Below are positions 1 through 11,410 of a stretch of 64,000 nt of DNA, in pieces (position 1 is the stretch's first letter; each line of letters begins with the position of its first letter). The position numbers and the translations under genes were made by a program. This stretch comes from Mytilinidion resinicola. Its lineage: Eukaryota > Ascomycota > Dothideomycetes > Mytilinidiales > Mytilinidiaceae. The notes under the pieces are model-generated. The model did not search any database. It saw only the letters and a list, made by a program, of their open reading frames with translations, and was not told the DNA's origin. The DNA is taken from assembly GCF_010093595.1 (NCBI RefSeq), contig NW_022985437.1:1613839-1677838 (forward strand), in the 5' to 3' direction.

Positions 1-560
1 ATTAATACGGGCCGGCGCTAGGCTAGATGTAGGGGGGGTGGCAGGAAGAGAAAAGGGGGGTGATGCGGAGAGAATAGGGGGGTGGTAATTAAGCTCGTCC
101 ATTCTTATTTGCATGAACAGTTCCTTATCCCGCAACTTCGCTAGTACGGTCTTCGAACATAAGTTGAACACCACGTGGTCACTGGTTGAACGCCACTCTA
201 GCTGACATACATTGCTAGGGTCGACCTCTTTAAAGGGTCCAGTTAACGAGCTAATCGATCTGGAGCAACTGAATGCCAATTACCGTATTGCCGGCACAGG
301 ATCTAGGTATTTTCAGATTACTGAGAACGTGTTGAAGCGGCGCGATTACTGTCAAAGGTAGCGCACAGGAAGGAGTACCGCACAGCTCCGCTAGGGCTTT
401 TGCGAGACGCGAGTCTGTAACCTATAGTCGCTCTCGTATTACTTGAACTATATGCTTCTTCCACGTAGCTCTTCATCATCGTTTTCTTCCCCCAACACAG
501 ACGTCGTTGAACTCATCTTTTCATCGCCTACATCTCATCACATTCTACCTCTTCTTCCAC
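1..560. other. intergenic, window edge
   Basis: No convincing gene. A 123-codon open frame on the + strand at 443-814 is antisense to the 3' part of the NADase gene and is low in complexity. G-rich runs occur within the first 90 bases. Confidence 0.5.
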
Positions 561-1305
561 TCAACTCACAGCCGTCAAATTCACTCTACCAATCCACCCA
601 CCTTCCACTAACCTCTGCACACTTTTTTCCATCTGAAACTGTACCCCCAATCCCACCTGTCCAAACCACGGCGCAATTGGACCTGCCAGCACTACAAAAG
701 GTACCTCGACTTCATAAACGTGGTAGTTCCATGGGAACTCCGCACCAGGCGCCGCATCTAAATTGCTCGGTGGCAGCGATCTCTGCGCATACGGCGAGCC
801 AGCAGGCGACATGAAATTTCCGCGTTCACTTCCGAAGCGATCGAGCAGCGTACCGCGCTGGAGCGTCATATTTGCAGCGATAGGCGCGCCGATGGTGCTG
901 GTATGGAAGCCATTGAGGATCGGGTAGACGAAGAAACCGGTGGTAGGGTCCGTGTAGCGGGCGAGGAAGTCACCGGGACACATACCGCCGAATCGGTGGT
1001 AGGACGAAGCGCTTCCTGCGAGCGATGCCAGGGGGAGGGCGGTGGGGAGGGAGACGGGGCCTAGGCGGGGGTCCCCGCAGATGTAAAGGGTTGAGTTGTC
1101 GGTGGAGTTCGTGCCGGCGCAGAAATTGGGACAGTGGGAGGGGTCGGTATCAATCTGAGGGGGTCAGGGTAGGATAGCATTGCGGAGTTGGCTGGAGTCT
1201 ACTAACATCTCGTCGGTTTATGGGATGGCGCTGGCGAGTGGGATAGGGTGCAGCAGCTGAAAAGCATGCGAAGAGCAAAGAAATGAGAGCGAATGAGTTG
1301 ATCAT
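561..1305 (-). CDS. secreted TNT-domain NAD glycohydrolase
   Basis: Two exons (1305-1207 and 1154-561) joined across a 52-nt intron (1206-1155) that ends in CCCCCTCAG; about 230 aa. Exon 1 encodes a hydrophobic signal peptide of about 20 residues beginning MINSFALISLL, followed by a basic stretch. Exon 2 has several Cys and N-glycosylation sites, then a domain resembling the C-terminal tuberculosis-necrotizing-toxin fold (TNT): a GG-containing loop, RYTDP, the LDRFGSERGNF segment and a Gln-rich end. Characterised fungal members, such as the conidial-surface NADase of Aspergillus fumigatus, hydrolyse NAD(P) to nicotinamide and ADP-ribose. Secretion and NADase activity are inferred from family and signal peptide. 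No adjacent immunity gene is visible. The start is the first ATG that gives the signal peptide. Confidence 0.82.
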
Positions 1306-3144
1306 TTTGGAGAGTAATGATCGACCATCAAACCACACTCTTCGTCTGGGCTGCAGAAAATCAGGCAAGTATACAGCCCTTTCATGCGAGCGCGACTGCT
1401 ACTTTATATCAATGCTATAGTTCCGCTCTAGTGGCACACAAGGTACAATGCGAGGTGGTCCAAAGCTAGTACAGCTTCTTGCTGCTACCCAACTATGGGT
1501 ACCCCAGCTTAGGTAACTTGGCCTCTCGTAAAGCACTACACACTTCGCCGTTTGTCTCACCGGCTAAGAGTTGTTTTATCCTCGTATGGTGTTTGCTCGG
1601 CGAGGTCGAGGGCTGAATCGCGCTGACTTCAGCTCTCTCCATGAACAGCTTGGCACGCACAGCCGCTTCCAAGTTCTTACCGCTTGACCTTCGGATAGCG
1701 CCTCTAGAGGACTTTAAAGTTCTTGAATAATAGAAAGTGGTCAATATGCAATCATATTATGGTGTGGTGAGCTTTGTCGCACGGTCTACCTCTTCATCTG
1801 ATATTAAAGCACTTCCGCCCACACCAAAACTCCGACACACACCCAGAAAGAAAGAGAAAATGCCACTAGACGAGGCCGTGGAGATTTTGTTATTACTAGT
1901 AGCGCATTTTACGAGAATTGGTGAATGTTCCTTCGCTTCTATAGTTGCGTTTGCGTTGTAAGAGTAAAGTTATGGAGAATAGACTGATGAGGTACGGAAC
2001 TTTGGAGAAACTTACTCACCTCTCCGCTAGAAACAAACCAGTAAGAAAGCAGCCCCGATGCATGTCTTTGGCACTGCATGGGGTAACTGAACTCATACTG
2101 AAACTCGGAGAAAGATCGTCGTTATTATGTGGTTACCCGAAAAAGCAACCGTCTACAAGTTTTATCATGTAAAGCACCTCAATCAATAAAACACATTGCT
2201 TCTAAAGCCACGATAGGCCTATTTGGTATTCAAAATATAAAGAATGCTCAGTGAATTCGTTGACTTCGATTTGTCGAGGTGCCAAACTTAGCTAAAGAGG
2301 GACCAATCTTTCGACCTCAGTAGTCGGAGCATATTACAGTTCCCATGACTTCTTTTTCAAAGACATAACTACGACGGCAACAGCGTTTGCGAGTCTTAAG
2401 ACGATTGAGCTCCAGGGCTCATTCAGACATGTCCAATTACACGCGCCAATTACAAGCTCCATGTTCAACGTTGAAGCAGCGGTGATCGGACGGAACCGGT
2501 GCGGAATTGAGGGGATCCACAATGCTCCAAGAGCGCCAGATCTATTTTAGACTCGCACCCGTCGGTCAGGTTCCGTTGAGCCTCAATGTTATGTGCATCG
2601 GGGCATCTGGTAGGTCGTGAACGAGGAGGTGGATCAAGATCCCCCTTCACCCGCCACTTGTACACCTCAGGCGCACCAGTGAGAAGCCAGGCTCCCGTCG
2701 ATGCTCCACGTCTCCGGCGACCAGTCCCATGGGCCGGAGATTCGCGGGATGTCTGAGTAGCTGGGTACAGAGGTTGTCAATTGGGAGGCCGGTGAACAGA
2801 TGAGGAGGATGAGAAAGCACAGCGGTGTCTGCGTGGGCGCTGGAGCGCTGGACGATGACCTGAAAATTTGACCCGCAGCAAAATACCGCGTGGGTTGCGC
2901 TGCACCTGGCTAAGGAAAAGGCGCCCCGTCTCGCGGCGGCGGGCATGTAAGACCGCTGTTTATTGGGGCAGATGCCGCTTATCTAGTCGTGAAAAGCAAC
3001 GACAAGGGTGAGCTCCCCATCTCGTCCGGGCGTCATCGCAAGCAACTTTTTAACTGCGCTCACCACCACCCCATTTCGCCCTCCCTATATCCATATCTAC
3101 TCGCCCCCGCCATCTCAAGGCTCCTCTTTCCTCGAGGACTCCCA
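1306..3144. other. intergenic, divergent promoters
   Basis: About 1.8 kb separates the start of the NADase gene (-) from the NADH dehydrogenase gene (+). Several 60-100 codon open frames occur on both strands (1493-1744, 1737-1961, 2647-2946). None has recognisable domains or splice-linked extensions, so I call nothing here. Confidence 0.5.
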
Positions 3145-5047
3145 ATGGCTTCTGCGATGCGCCCCTTTGTCGCCCACTCCGCCCTGGCCCAGCTCCAGCA
3201 CGCCGGCCGCCGTACCTTCACCACCGTCCGGCCCTCAGTCATTGCCAACAGGGCGCGCGGAGCTTCGCGTCCCGTTTTCCATCAGATCGCCCTACGCCAG
3301 TCCATACGGCGAGCCTCGACGGAGAGCCCTGCTGCCAAAGCCGCCCCGAAAAGGAGATTCGGCGTGCTGAGATGGATGTGGAGAGCGACCTACTTGTCCG
3401 TCCTGGGAGGTCTTGTATACACTGGCTATGGCATTTGGGTGATGCGGAACCCCAATGACCAGCCGGACCCTGATCCAAGCAAGAAGACACTGGTCATTCT
3501 CGGAACCGGCTGGGGAGCTGTATCGCTGCTCAAGAAGCTCGACACCGAGAACTACAACGTCGTAGTGGTGTCACCGCGCAATTACTTCCTCTTCACACCC
3601 CTGCTGCCCTCATGTACGACGGGCACCATCGAGCATCGCTCCATCATGGAGCCCATTCGGAATTTCCTGCGTCACAAGAAAGCGGCCGTCAAGTTCTACG
3701 AAGCCGAAGCCACAAAGATCGATTACCAAAAGAAGGTCGTGTACATCAGCGACAAGTCGGAAATCAAAGGAAACTCGAGCGCGACACAGGTCCCCTTTGA
3801 CATGCTTGTCGTCGGTGTTGGAGCCGAGAACGCTACTTTTGGTACTATTACCCGAGCCCATGCTAATGAATCTCTTAGCTAATGTATTATAGGTATACCC
3901 GGTGTGCGCGAGAACGCCCTCTTTTTGAAGGAAGTCGGGGATGCCCAGGCAATCCGAAAGCGGATTATGGACTGCTGCGAAACTGCCACATTCAAGGACC
4001 AGTCACAGGACGAAATCAGGCGACTACTACATATGGTGGTCGTTGGCGGTGGTCCGACTGGTGTCGAGTTCGCCGGAGAGCTCCAGGATTTCTTCAATGA
4101 CGATCTGAAGAAGTGGATACCAGACATCAAGAGCAACTTCCACGTCACCCTTGTCGAGGCTCTTCCAAACGTACGAGATGCATACGAGCCTAATAAACCT
4201 AAGCTAACAGATCACAGGTTCTCCCCATGTTCTCCAAGCAACTGATTGAATACACTGAGAAGACTTTCAAAGAAGAAACTATCACTATCCGGACGAAGAC
4301 CATGGTAAAGAACGTAACCGACAAGTACATCGAAGCCGAGTCAGTCGGTCCTGATGGCAAGAAGGTTTTGGAGAAGATTCCCTTCGGCTTGCTAGTCTGG
4401 GCAACGGGTAATGCCCTGCGCCCCGTCGTCAAGGACCTCATGATGCAGATCCCCGCCCAGAAGGACTCCCGCCGTGGCCTTGCCGTCAACGAATACCTTG
4501 TCGTCAAGGGAACTGAGAGCATCTGGGCCGTAGGTGACTGCGCTGTTGCCAACTACGCCCCCACCGCCCAAGTGGCCGCTCAAGAAGGCGCTTTCCTCGC
4601 CCGCCTTTTCAATCAGATGGCGAAGACGGAGGAGATCGACCAGGAGCTGAAGAAGCTTTCAGCCGCCCAGGAGACCGCCCCGAACAAGGAGACACGTGAC
4701 CAGGTCTTCACCGAGATCAAGGAACTGCAGAAGCGGCTCCGCAGGGTCAAACAGATGGGCCCATTCGAGTATTCGCACCAGGGTTCGCTAGCCTACATCG
4801 GGTCTGAGAAGGCCGTTGCCGATATCAGCTGGTTGACTGGCAACTTTGCGACCGGAGGAACTCTGACCTACTTCTTCTGGCAGAGCGCGTATCTGAGCAT
4901 GTGCTTCAGCAGTGAGTCCTCCTTTCCCAATATCAATGCACTCGAGAAAACGCCATACTGACCACTAGCACAGCTCGTAACCGCATCCTCGTGATCCTAG
5001 ACTGGGCGAAAGCCAAGATCTTCGGCCGCGACGTGTCCCGAGAGTAG
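3145..5047 (+). CDS. NDE1: external alternative NADH dehydrogenase, mitochondrial (NDH-2)
   Basis: Four exons: 3145-3841, 3893-4170, 4218-4911 and 4974-5047; 580 aa, the usual size. It oxidises cytosolic NADH and reduces ubiquinone at the outer face of the inner mitochondrial membrane without pumping protons. The start MASAMRPF gives an Arg/Ser/Ala-rich presequence and then a transmembrane stretch (WMWRATYLSVLGGLVYTGY). The FAD-binding motif LGTGWGA is at residues 119-125, with SPRNYFLFTPLLPS following. The NADH-binding motif VVGGGPTGVEFAGEL is near residue 284, and GDCA lies in the third exon. The Leu/Lys-rich insert between these and the C-terminus shows no EF-hand. The short last exon gives the membrane-anchoring tail DWAKAKIFGRDVSRE. 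An in-frame ATG at 2989 would add 52 residues unlike a presequence. Confidence 0.95.
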
Positions 5048-5692
5048 ATCGCCCGTCCACCCTCCTCCACATCCTTCCAAACCCCCTCCGCCACCTCCTC
5101 GCTAAGCCAACTGGTTTGTAGAATACCCTTTCTACCTTCTTAAACACCTCCTGTAATGCTATATCTTCACGCCCTTTTACCTCTCTGTCTTCCCTGGTCT
5201 GGCTGGGTTAGAACTGCGCAACGAAACTCTCTATAAACACGGAGTTTAGCCTTTTTCTTCTTTCGGCTTTGTTCATCTCCGAGTCTAGGCGATTTATAGA
5301 CAGATTGGCGGAGTTGGCTAGACTCTCTGCGTATAGGATCGATCTGGTGACTGTGTATATTCGAAGCGGAATCATGATCTTTGTTCGCTATTGAAACATG
5401 TCTGAGCAGTGTGTGAAGTGACTGATTGCTGAATGTTGCTAAGGGAGCCAGAAAAAAATAATCACACAGTACCCCTACTCCGTCTACGCTCTACGTACAG
5501 GACAAACGCCATGAGAAAATCCGAAATCGCTGTGGCAATCACAAGACAAGAAATACGGCCAGTCGCACCGAACCGATGCTTGAACGCTCAGATGACCGGC
5601 CTGAGACTGACGATAAAACCACTCTGATGCCCTCTAACGCTCATCTCAATCAACTCTGCAAAAGCTTCGATACGCATCCCAAAACACCCATT
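5048..5692. other. convergent 3' intergenic
   Basis: 645 bases between the 3' ends of the NADH dehydrogenase and lipase genes. T-rich tracts follow the NDE1 stop. The open frames at 5433-5627 and 5576-5929 (+) are antisense or non-conserved. Confidence 0.5.
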
Positions 5693-7303
5693 CTAGATGG
5701 CGAACTCGCTCAACCAATGCTCGACTACTATCCTTCCCTCGCCGAAGGCTGGCTTGTCCATGCGAACAATGATGGCAGCGTGGCTGTGTCTATGATTATG
5801 AATGTAGACCGGGTATTTTCTGAATCCAACGTCGTCCAGTGCTTGGATCATCGCAAACTGATCCGGCGTGAGCGCCAGCGTCGGAAACTCAAGCGAGCGG
5901 ACCAGCTGCTGTTTCTGCTCGACAATTGAGTCGTCATCACCCGCGCTGTTGTCAGTAACTTTCGCCATCGGCGAGGAGTCAGCGCGTAAGAGTGTGGGAG
6001 AGCTGGGCGCGCTTCGCGGTGACGCTAATTCCTCGCTCCCTGCTGGGAGGTATTCCTGGCTTTGAAGGTTGTTCATGTTCTCGAACATTTCCTCGGCCTC
6101 GCGGCGCACGTCGTCGAAGATTAGCGGAATGCGGTAGCCGCCGATGTCGATGCCTGCTTTTCCAGATTCGTGCATGCGGATGCGCTGGCGGCTGCGGACG
6201 GATTGGAACCCGGAGTTGATCAGGAATATGACGGTACCAATTGGAATCAAGACGGTGAGGAGGGCTATAAGGGGAACTTGGCCTAAAATGGTGCGGGTGC
6301 TGTTGGTCAAGCGTGTTGAGAAGGCTGGTAAGGATCCGGATTCTTCTTTGGGGGAAATGGGATTATCCGGGTCGATGATGACTTGTTCAGTGCCTTCGAC
6401 ATAGTTGATCTTGATGTTCTCCAGGTCGACAAAGGGGTCGATTCGGGATATGCCGGTGGTGTAGTATACGGCAGATCTGTCGTTTACGATGTTGGCGTAC
6501 AGGGATTTATGCCTGAATCTTGACAATGCTCGTATGAAGATGCTGTCTGGGTCTGCCAGGACCGATAGAAGCGGCCGCCCCGTATCTCGGAAAGAGTCAA
6601 TAGTGAAGAGCTGTCTTCCTGACATAGATAGAGTCCTCGCCCCCAGCACATTCCAGATGTGGTTATGGTATCCAACAAGAGGGGTTCGGACGCCTAGATG
6701 GGGTGTTGCGAAGGTCGTGAAGTTCTTTGTATTATCAGCAAGTGCGCAGAGAGCTTCGAGCCGGGAAGACGTACGACTGGCTCCAATTTGTCAAAGTATC
6801 CCTTGTGATACAGAAGGCCGATTGCATATCTCGATACTAGACCACCTAGAGAGCTTCGCCCGATCAGCCGCATTCTTCTATGCAGAGAGGCCACGTACTA
6901 TCCCACTATGCTAAGCTTCTTAATCTCAGTTCCGTTCCTGGCATGGTGTTCTAGAGTTTCCTCAATCTCCTTTGTGACGCGCTCTCCGCCCAATTCGATG
7001 CCATCATATGTGAAGCTCCCGGCATTGCGCTTGGCCACTAGGACGTGGAGCCGGTCTTCGGGATACTTTTCTCGGAGGCTCTTCGCAAGGTATTCAAGGT
7101 GCTGCGGGTTTCCCCAAAGTCTACGGCGAACAGTCAGCGATAGTCTTAGGTAGGCGAGCAGCAAAAGTACAGTGATTGTGCCTAGAAGGTCGGTCGCGTG
7201 AGGCCAGACGCACGATGATGCACGCTCGCAGCAGCTATTCTTACCCATGAACAAGGACGCATAAGTGATCGGCAGCGGTGGATTGGTGGCTCGCGGTGTC
7301 CAT
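5693..7303 (-). CDS. DUF676-type lipase / serine esterase (ROG1/LPL1-like)
   Basis: Four exons: 7303-7245, 7120-6899, 6853-6775 and 6724-5693; about 463 aa. The first exon (start MDTASHQST) supplies HLCVLVHG, which joins LWGNPQHLEYLAKSL to form the oxyanion-loop VHGLWGNP motif of this alpha/beta-hydrolase family. The nucleophile elbow VGYSLGGLVSRYAIG (Ser95) spans the second intron: the Tyr codon is split TA|C. The third intron separates LEPV from NFTTFATPHLGV. A transmembrane segment (VPLIALLTVLIPIGTVIFL) lies in the last exon, before a Ser/Pro-rich linker and a C-terminal HNHRHSHA segment. The family acts on acyl lipids; yeast Lpl1 is a lipid-droplet phospholipase. The exact substrate is unknown. 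The 124-nt first intron is the least certain join. Confidence 0.85.
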
Positions 7304-8088
7304 TCCTTGGGCGGGGGATGTCAGAATGGAAGAGTTTATGCTGCCGAAGGAGAAGGGGAGCGCCGTGGTGTCTTTAAGACGGCGGGTGACCTTTCGGTCG
7401 CCCGCTCTGCCCGAGACTGTGGCGTGAATGATACGGGCCGGGGCTGATAACGCCGCCTAGGTGCCCAGGTGTGACGCGGACGGACGAAAAGATCCAGCCA
7501 CTCGGGAAGGGCCCGTCAGCCTTCCTGGAAGAGCCGCAACCACACCTCAGGGTCCAGCCAACAGCTATCACGAAAGAGAGCGAGAGTCGTTGCAACGGGC
7601 GCCGAGTGGAAGGGCAAGCAAAGTGACTGTTGACTGGAGCGGACGGCGCGTCCTTCTTATCTTCGACCCGCGGCACGGCTGCTGCAGTGCGCATTCCAGA
7701 GTTTCCCGCCAACAATCTCGGCCTTATCGAAAACACTGGCAAACGTCAATCAGTCAGACGCCGCTCTTCCATCACCTCGGGAGAGTGTGAGGCACGTGAC
7801 TCAGCCCAGTCTCAGCTGGTCGGCCGCCATTCACCGCCAATCGAACCCCCCGAGTGGACCAAAGCCTCCACCACTAGCTGTCTCTCACTTGCAGCTGGCC
7901 TAGTCTCCAGGGAGGCATCGTGTCTTTCTTGCGTTTGCTAGCGACCAGAGCTCCCTCACCCCACAGCATATTCACTCTGCAGCCTTGGGCATCACCGTTT
8001 GTTGGCGTCCCCACGTCTTGGCAACGTCCGCCGAACTTCGGCCCCTGTTTCCCCGGGACCTAGATAGAGCATCGGCATAGCATCCAAG
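7304..8088. other. divergent promoter region
   Basis: 785 bases between the lipase start (-) and REX3 start (+). Open frames on both strands (7374-7742, 7461-7790, 7630-7941) are not conserved in appearance. This is probably a shared upstream region; no specific site is claimed. Confidence 0.5.
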
Positions 8089-10149
8089 ATGTGGCCCACC
8101 AAATGTCTATTCCCCAACGTACCTTGTCCGGAGAAAGACACGTGCCGGCTGCCCAATTGCATCTTCAGTCACGATGCTCCCAGGTCACCTCCGACCGGAC
8201 CACGTCGTCGGGGAGCCATTGGTACCGGCTCAAGTCACCCCTATGAACATGGCGATCTGAAACGACGAAGACTTGATAATGGTACCAAGGCCCCGGTCTC
8301 AGCAGATGACTCCCCCAGACAGCCAAAAGTAGAGCCAATACCGTTTTTTGGGTTTGTTATGCCCAAGCCAGGCAACGGCACTCCTAGAAGAACGATAAAT
8401 GCAGGGGCTGCTCGAGACAATGCACCGCCAGTATCCAAGACAGCTCTGCAGTCGGCGAGAAGAAGCATATCACCCCCACCTACCTCTGCTTCCAGAAAGA
8501 CAGCACATAGGCCCCCTCAGCCGATCAAAGATGAGCCGAAAGAATCCTTAATGCCACGAGACGTACCCAAAAAGCCGGCTGAATTCACCGTTCGTCGTCA
8601 ACTGATCATTCTTCTGCATCAGTACCTGGTCAAGCTCAACGGCGAGGTGCAAAAGTTATCGGGTCCAGATCACAAACCCCTTCACATGACCGAAAATGAA
8701 CTCATTCGATTTGCTCTTGAGATAGAGGAGAAGATAGCTCTGGATCAGCCATTGGTCTATTCTAACATCATGAAAATGCGCATCATGGCATACAAAAAGA
8801 TGACCGTCGTGGATTGGGTAAAGGAACGGCACGCAATTCGGGAGTCCAAAAACAAGAAAGATGAGCCAACAGAAAAGAAAGTCGAGCCAGTGGTCACCGG
8901 TCTCAGTCCACACGAAGAAGTCATGATGCTTGAACGTATGGTTGCGAGGCAGCATGGATTAGACGCCCATGGTTATGTTACCAAAGCACCAACGGAGGAA
9001 GAGATCAGGACGGCTCAAGCAGGCATCGACGCTGCGCACAACTGGGAGGTCTGCGACCGATGTACCTCGAGGTTTCAAGTATACCCAGACCGGCGCGACG
9101 ACGGGGCTCTCACAACGGGCGGGAAATGCATCCACCACTGGGGACGAAAAGTCTTTCCGAAGAAAGAGAAGACCGACTCACTCCGTCCGCAGCCGCTATA
9201 CTCCTGTTGCAACGAGCTTATTGGGTCGCCCGGCTGCACTGTTGGAGATACCCACGTCTTCAAGATATCAGAGCCTAAACGGCTTGCAGCGGTGATGCAG
9301 TTCGAAGAAACAAAGTTCAACGAAAACGCTAAACCAAACACAGCTGTCTGCTTTGACTGCGAGATGGGCTATACATGCTACGGTCTCGAACTCATTCGCC
9401 TCACAGCGACATCCTGGCCCTCTGGTGAACCCCTAATCGATGTCCTCGTGCGCCCTGTCGGCGCCATTCTCGATCTCAATACTCGTTTCTCGGGTGTGCA
9501 CCCGGCGCATTTCTTCGATGCCCCAGAATATGGCCCCGAGAAGGTGTCCAAAGATCCAAAGACACTTCACATTGTTCCCCACCCAGCTGCTGCTCGGGAT
9601 CTCCTTTGCTCCTACCTTTCAGTCAACACGCCGCTGCTTGGCCACGCTCTCGAGAACGACCTAAATGCCGTCCGCCTCATCCATCCCACTATCGTAGACA
9701 CCGTGCTCCTCTTTCCACATCCTGCTGGGCTTCCTATCCGAAATGGGCTCCGCAGACTCACAAAGCATTATTTGGATTGGGACATCCAGCAAGGCGGTGC
9801 CGCCGGGCACGACAGTTTAGAAGATGCTAGGGCTACGGGTGAACTAGTGAGGTTCAAGGTCAAGCGAGAGTGGAAGCAGCTACAAGATGAGGGATGGACG
9901 GTCAGAGACGGAGCATTCTATCCGCCTCTGCCTCCTGAAGCGCCAGGAGGTTCTCCAGGGGTATCATCGGAACCCGCTTCCCTACCGGAGGCCGAGGAAG
10001 TCGATTACTCTGCACGCAAGAAGAAACGCAAGAGGACCGTGGCACAGCTGGATGGTGCTGCTGAGGAAGACGACGATGACACGGGGTACAAGGACTTGGA
10101 CAAGGGGCCTGAGAAAAAGGTCGAAGAGGATTTCGGGAGTTTGTATTGA
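8089..10149 (+). CDS. REX3: RNA exonuclease 3
   Basis: Single exon, 686 aa. The N-terminus has a CCCH-like cluster (CLFPNVPCPEKDTCRLPNCIFSH), then a Pro/Arg-rich region and a nuclear-type KKEKT segment. The C-terminal half is a DEDDh 3'-5' exonuclease of the REX1/REX3/Rnh70 group. Motif I is FDCEMGYTCYGLELIRLT (D423, E425), motif II is LGHALENDLNAVRL (D524), and motif III is GHDSLEDARAT (H574, D579). A second Cys/His group (CDRCTSRFQVYP ... CIHHWGRK ... YSCCNELIGSPGC) precedes the nuclease and is typical of REX3. The family trims 3' ends of nuclear RNAs such as the RNase MRP RNA, 5S rRNA and U5 snRNA. The acidic/basic tail (KKKRKRTVA ... EEDDDD) suits a nuclear protein. Confidence 0.93.
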   Translation: MWPTKCLFPNVPCPEKDTCRLPNCIFSHDAPRSPPTGPRRRGAIGTGSSHPYEHGDLKRRRLDNGTKAPVSADDSPRQPKVEPIPFFGFVMPKPGNGTPRRTINAGAARDNAPPVSKTALQSARRSISPPPTSASRKTAHRPPQPIKDEPKESLMPRDVPKKPAEFTVRRQLIILLHQYLVKLNGEVQKLSGPDHKPLHMTENELIRFALEIEEKIALDQPLVYSNIMKMRIMAYKKMTVVDWVKERHAIRESKNKKDEPTEKKVEPVVTGLSPHEEVMMLERMVARQHGLDAHGYVTKAPTEEEIRTAQAGIDAAHNWEVCDRCTSRFQVYPDRRDDGALTTGGKCIHHWGRKVFPKKEKTDSLRPQPLYSCCNELIGSPGCTVGDTHVFKISEPKRLAAVMQFEETKFNENAKPNTAVCFDCEMGYTCYGLELIRLTATSWPSGEPLIDVLVRPVGAILDLNTRFSGVHPAHFFDAPEYGPEKVSKDPKTLHIVPHPAAARDLLCSYLSVNTPLLGHALENDLNAVRLIHPTIVDTVLLFPHPAGLPIRNGLRRLTKHYLDWDIQQGGAAGHDSLEDARATGELVRFKVKREWKQLQDEGWTVRDGAFYPPLPPEAPGGSPGVSSEPASLPEAEEVDYSARKKKRKRTVAQLDGAAEEDDDDTGYKDLDKGPEKKVEEDFGSLY

Positions 10150-10683
10150 GCTTATCACGCCATTTGGTATATCCGTCTTGAGGAGATCATCTGGGTGTCC
10201 AATTGCTGCACTTGAAGCCTGCGTGTAGTCACAAGGGCGACCGGAATCACTGATCTGGATAAGCACAATTGGGGATATTATATAGTTCCATTCGGGTTTG
10301 TTTGGTAGCGGAGTGACTCCACTGACAGGACGAGACTATTTATGAACTGTAGTTCTGTAGATATCTTTGCCCATAATCTAAACTGTTGGTGTCAATTCAA
10401 GTGGCATCCCCTTTTGGTCATAGTCCAATTTTCTACGCGGGGATATCGTGCGGCTCGTCCTAGTCTTAGCCGCAATCGTGAAATCGTATGATGCTAGGTG
10501 GTATGCCTTGGTGGTGTCCCTTTCCCAACGCATATTCCGTTACATCTACTATACCGAGTATGGTAGTCCTCGTGACGGCTCAACTCGATGTGATACTCCC
10601 GAGGGCTCCACTCCAACCCTCATCCCGGAACCTTCATCTCCAGATGTTCCATCGTACATAACTCAGTTCTCCCGCTCTCGCTC
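10150..10683. other. convergent 3' intergenic
   Basis: 534 bases between the stops of REX3 and PCC1. Nothing recognised. Confidence 0.5.
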
Positions 10684-11087
10684 TCACCCCTTCACCCCTT
10701 CTATCCCCTGCGCCCCCTCCAAGCTCTCGCTCCCGGGCATATCAACCACATCCACATCCAGCTCCCTCATAACCCCAATAACCACCCCCACGCTCTCAAA
10801 GAACCCGTTCACCGCAACCCGCAGCATGCGATTCGTGGTCGCAGAATACGAGACTTGGAGCACATTCTTTTCTGCAGACTCTGCGGCTTTGTCCGGGGTA
10901 ACGAGTTCGAATGAGCGGCGCACTAGGGGCGAGAGTTCTTGGTCTACGGCGAGGGCGCGCAAAGCGGTGTTGGCGAGAGAGGGGGTGGGGAAGGGGAGGT
11001 GGAGGGTTCTGTAACCGTTAGCTCATTGTTAGGCGTAGGATGAAGTAGAGATAGTGCATACAGCTTGCAGGGGAATTCGTCGGCCAT
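10684..11087 (-). CDS. PCC1: EKC/KEOPS complex subunit Pcc1
   Basis: Two exons: 11087-11062 (26 nt, MADEFPCKL) and 11008-10684, separated by a 53-nt intron; 116 aa. After splicing the protein reads K-L-TLHLPFPTPSLANTALRALAVDQEL, then VRRSFELV, then LQVSYSATTNRMLRVAVNGFFESVGVVIGVMREL. This is the two-strand/two-helix Pcc1 fold: a conserved A..AL.VD.E motif, followed by L.V...A...R.LRVA.N.F...L. Pcc1 is the dimerisation subunit of KEOPS, which makes t6A37 on ANN-decoding tRNAs and affects telomeres and transcription in yeast. The C-terminal tail (DMPGSESLEGAQGIEGVKG) is slightly longer than in yeast. It is divergent from the small gene at 11411. Confidence 0.9.
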
Positions 11088-11410
11088 GTTGGTGATGTTT
11101 GAAGTGTGCTTGGTGGGATGGTGTTGAATTTCTCGGCTGGACTTGCACCAAAAAAGCGCCAAGCCGGCTGGCTCCACGCCCCGCGTTTTGGTGAATGTCA
11201 TAGCGTCATGATGCATCATCGTTGCTGTGAGACTCTTCCCGAGGTCCAGGGTCTAGTGACATCGTCATGGGCGCTCATGTTAGGTAGCTTTGCGTTTAGT
11301 TCAATTCAACCCACAATTTCCAATTTCCATCATAGCAAGACTCCAACCCTTTCACTCTACTCTACCTCACTGATTTCGCTCAATTGACTCCATCGTATCA
11401 GCCAACCGCC
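11088..11410. other. divergent promoter region
   Basis: 323 bases shared by PCC1 (-) and the small mitochondrial-type gene (+). No distinct element is called. Confidence 0.45.

Noticed and set aside
443..814. 123-codon open frame on + strand
   Set aside because: Overlaps and is antisense to the NADase 3' exon; Ser/Pro/Thr-rich with no domain.
10448..11014. 188-codon open frame on + strand
   Set aside because: Antisense to PCC1, which has clear family motifs and splice signals on the other strand.
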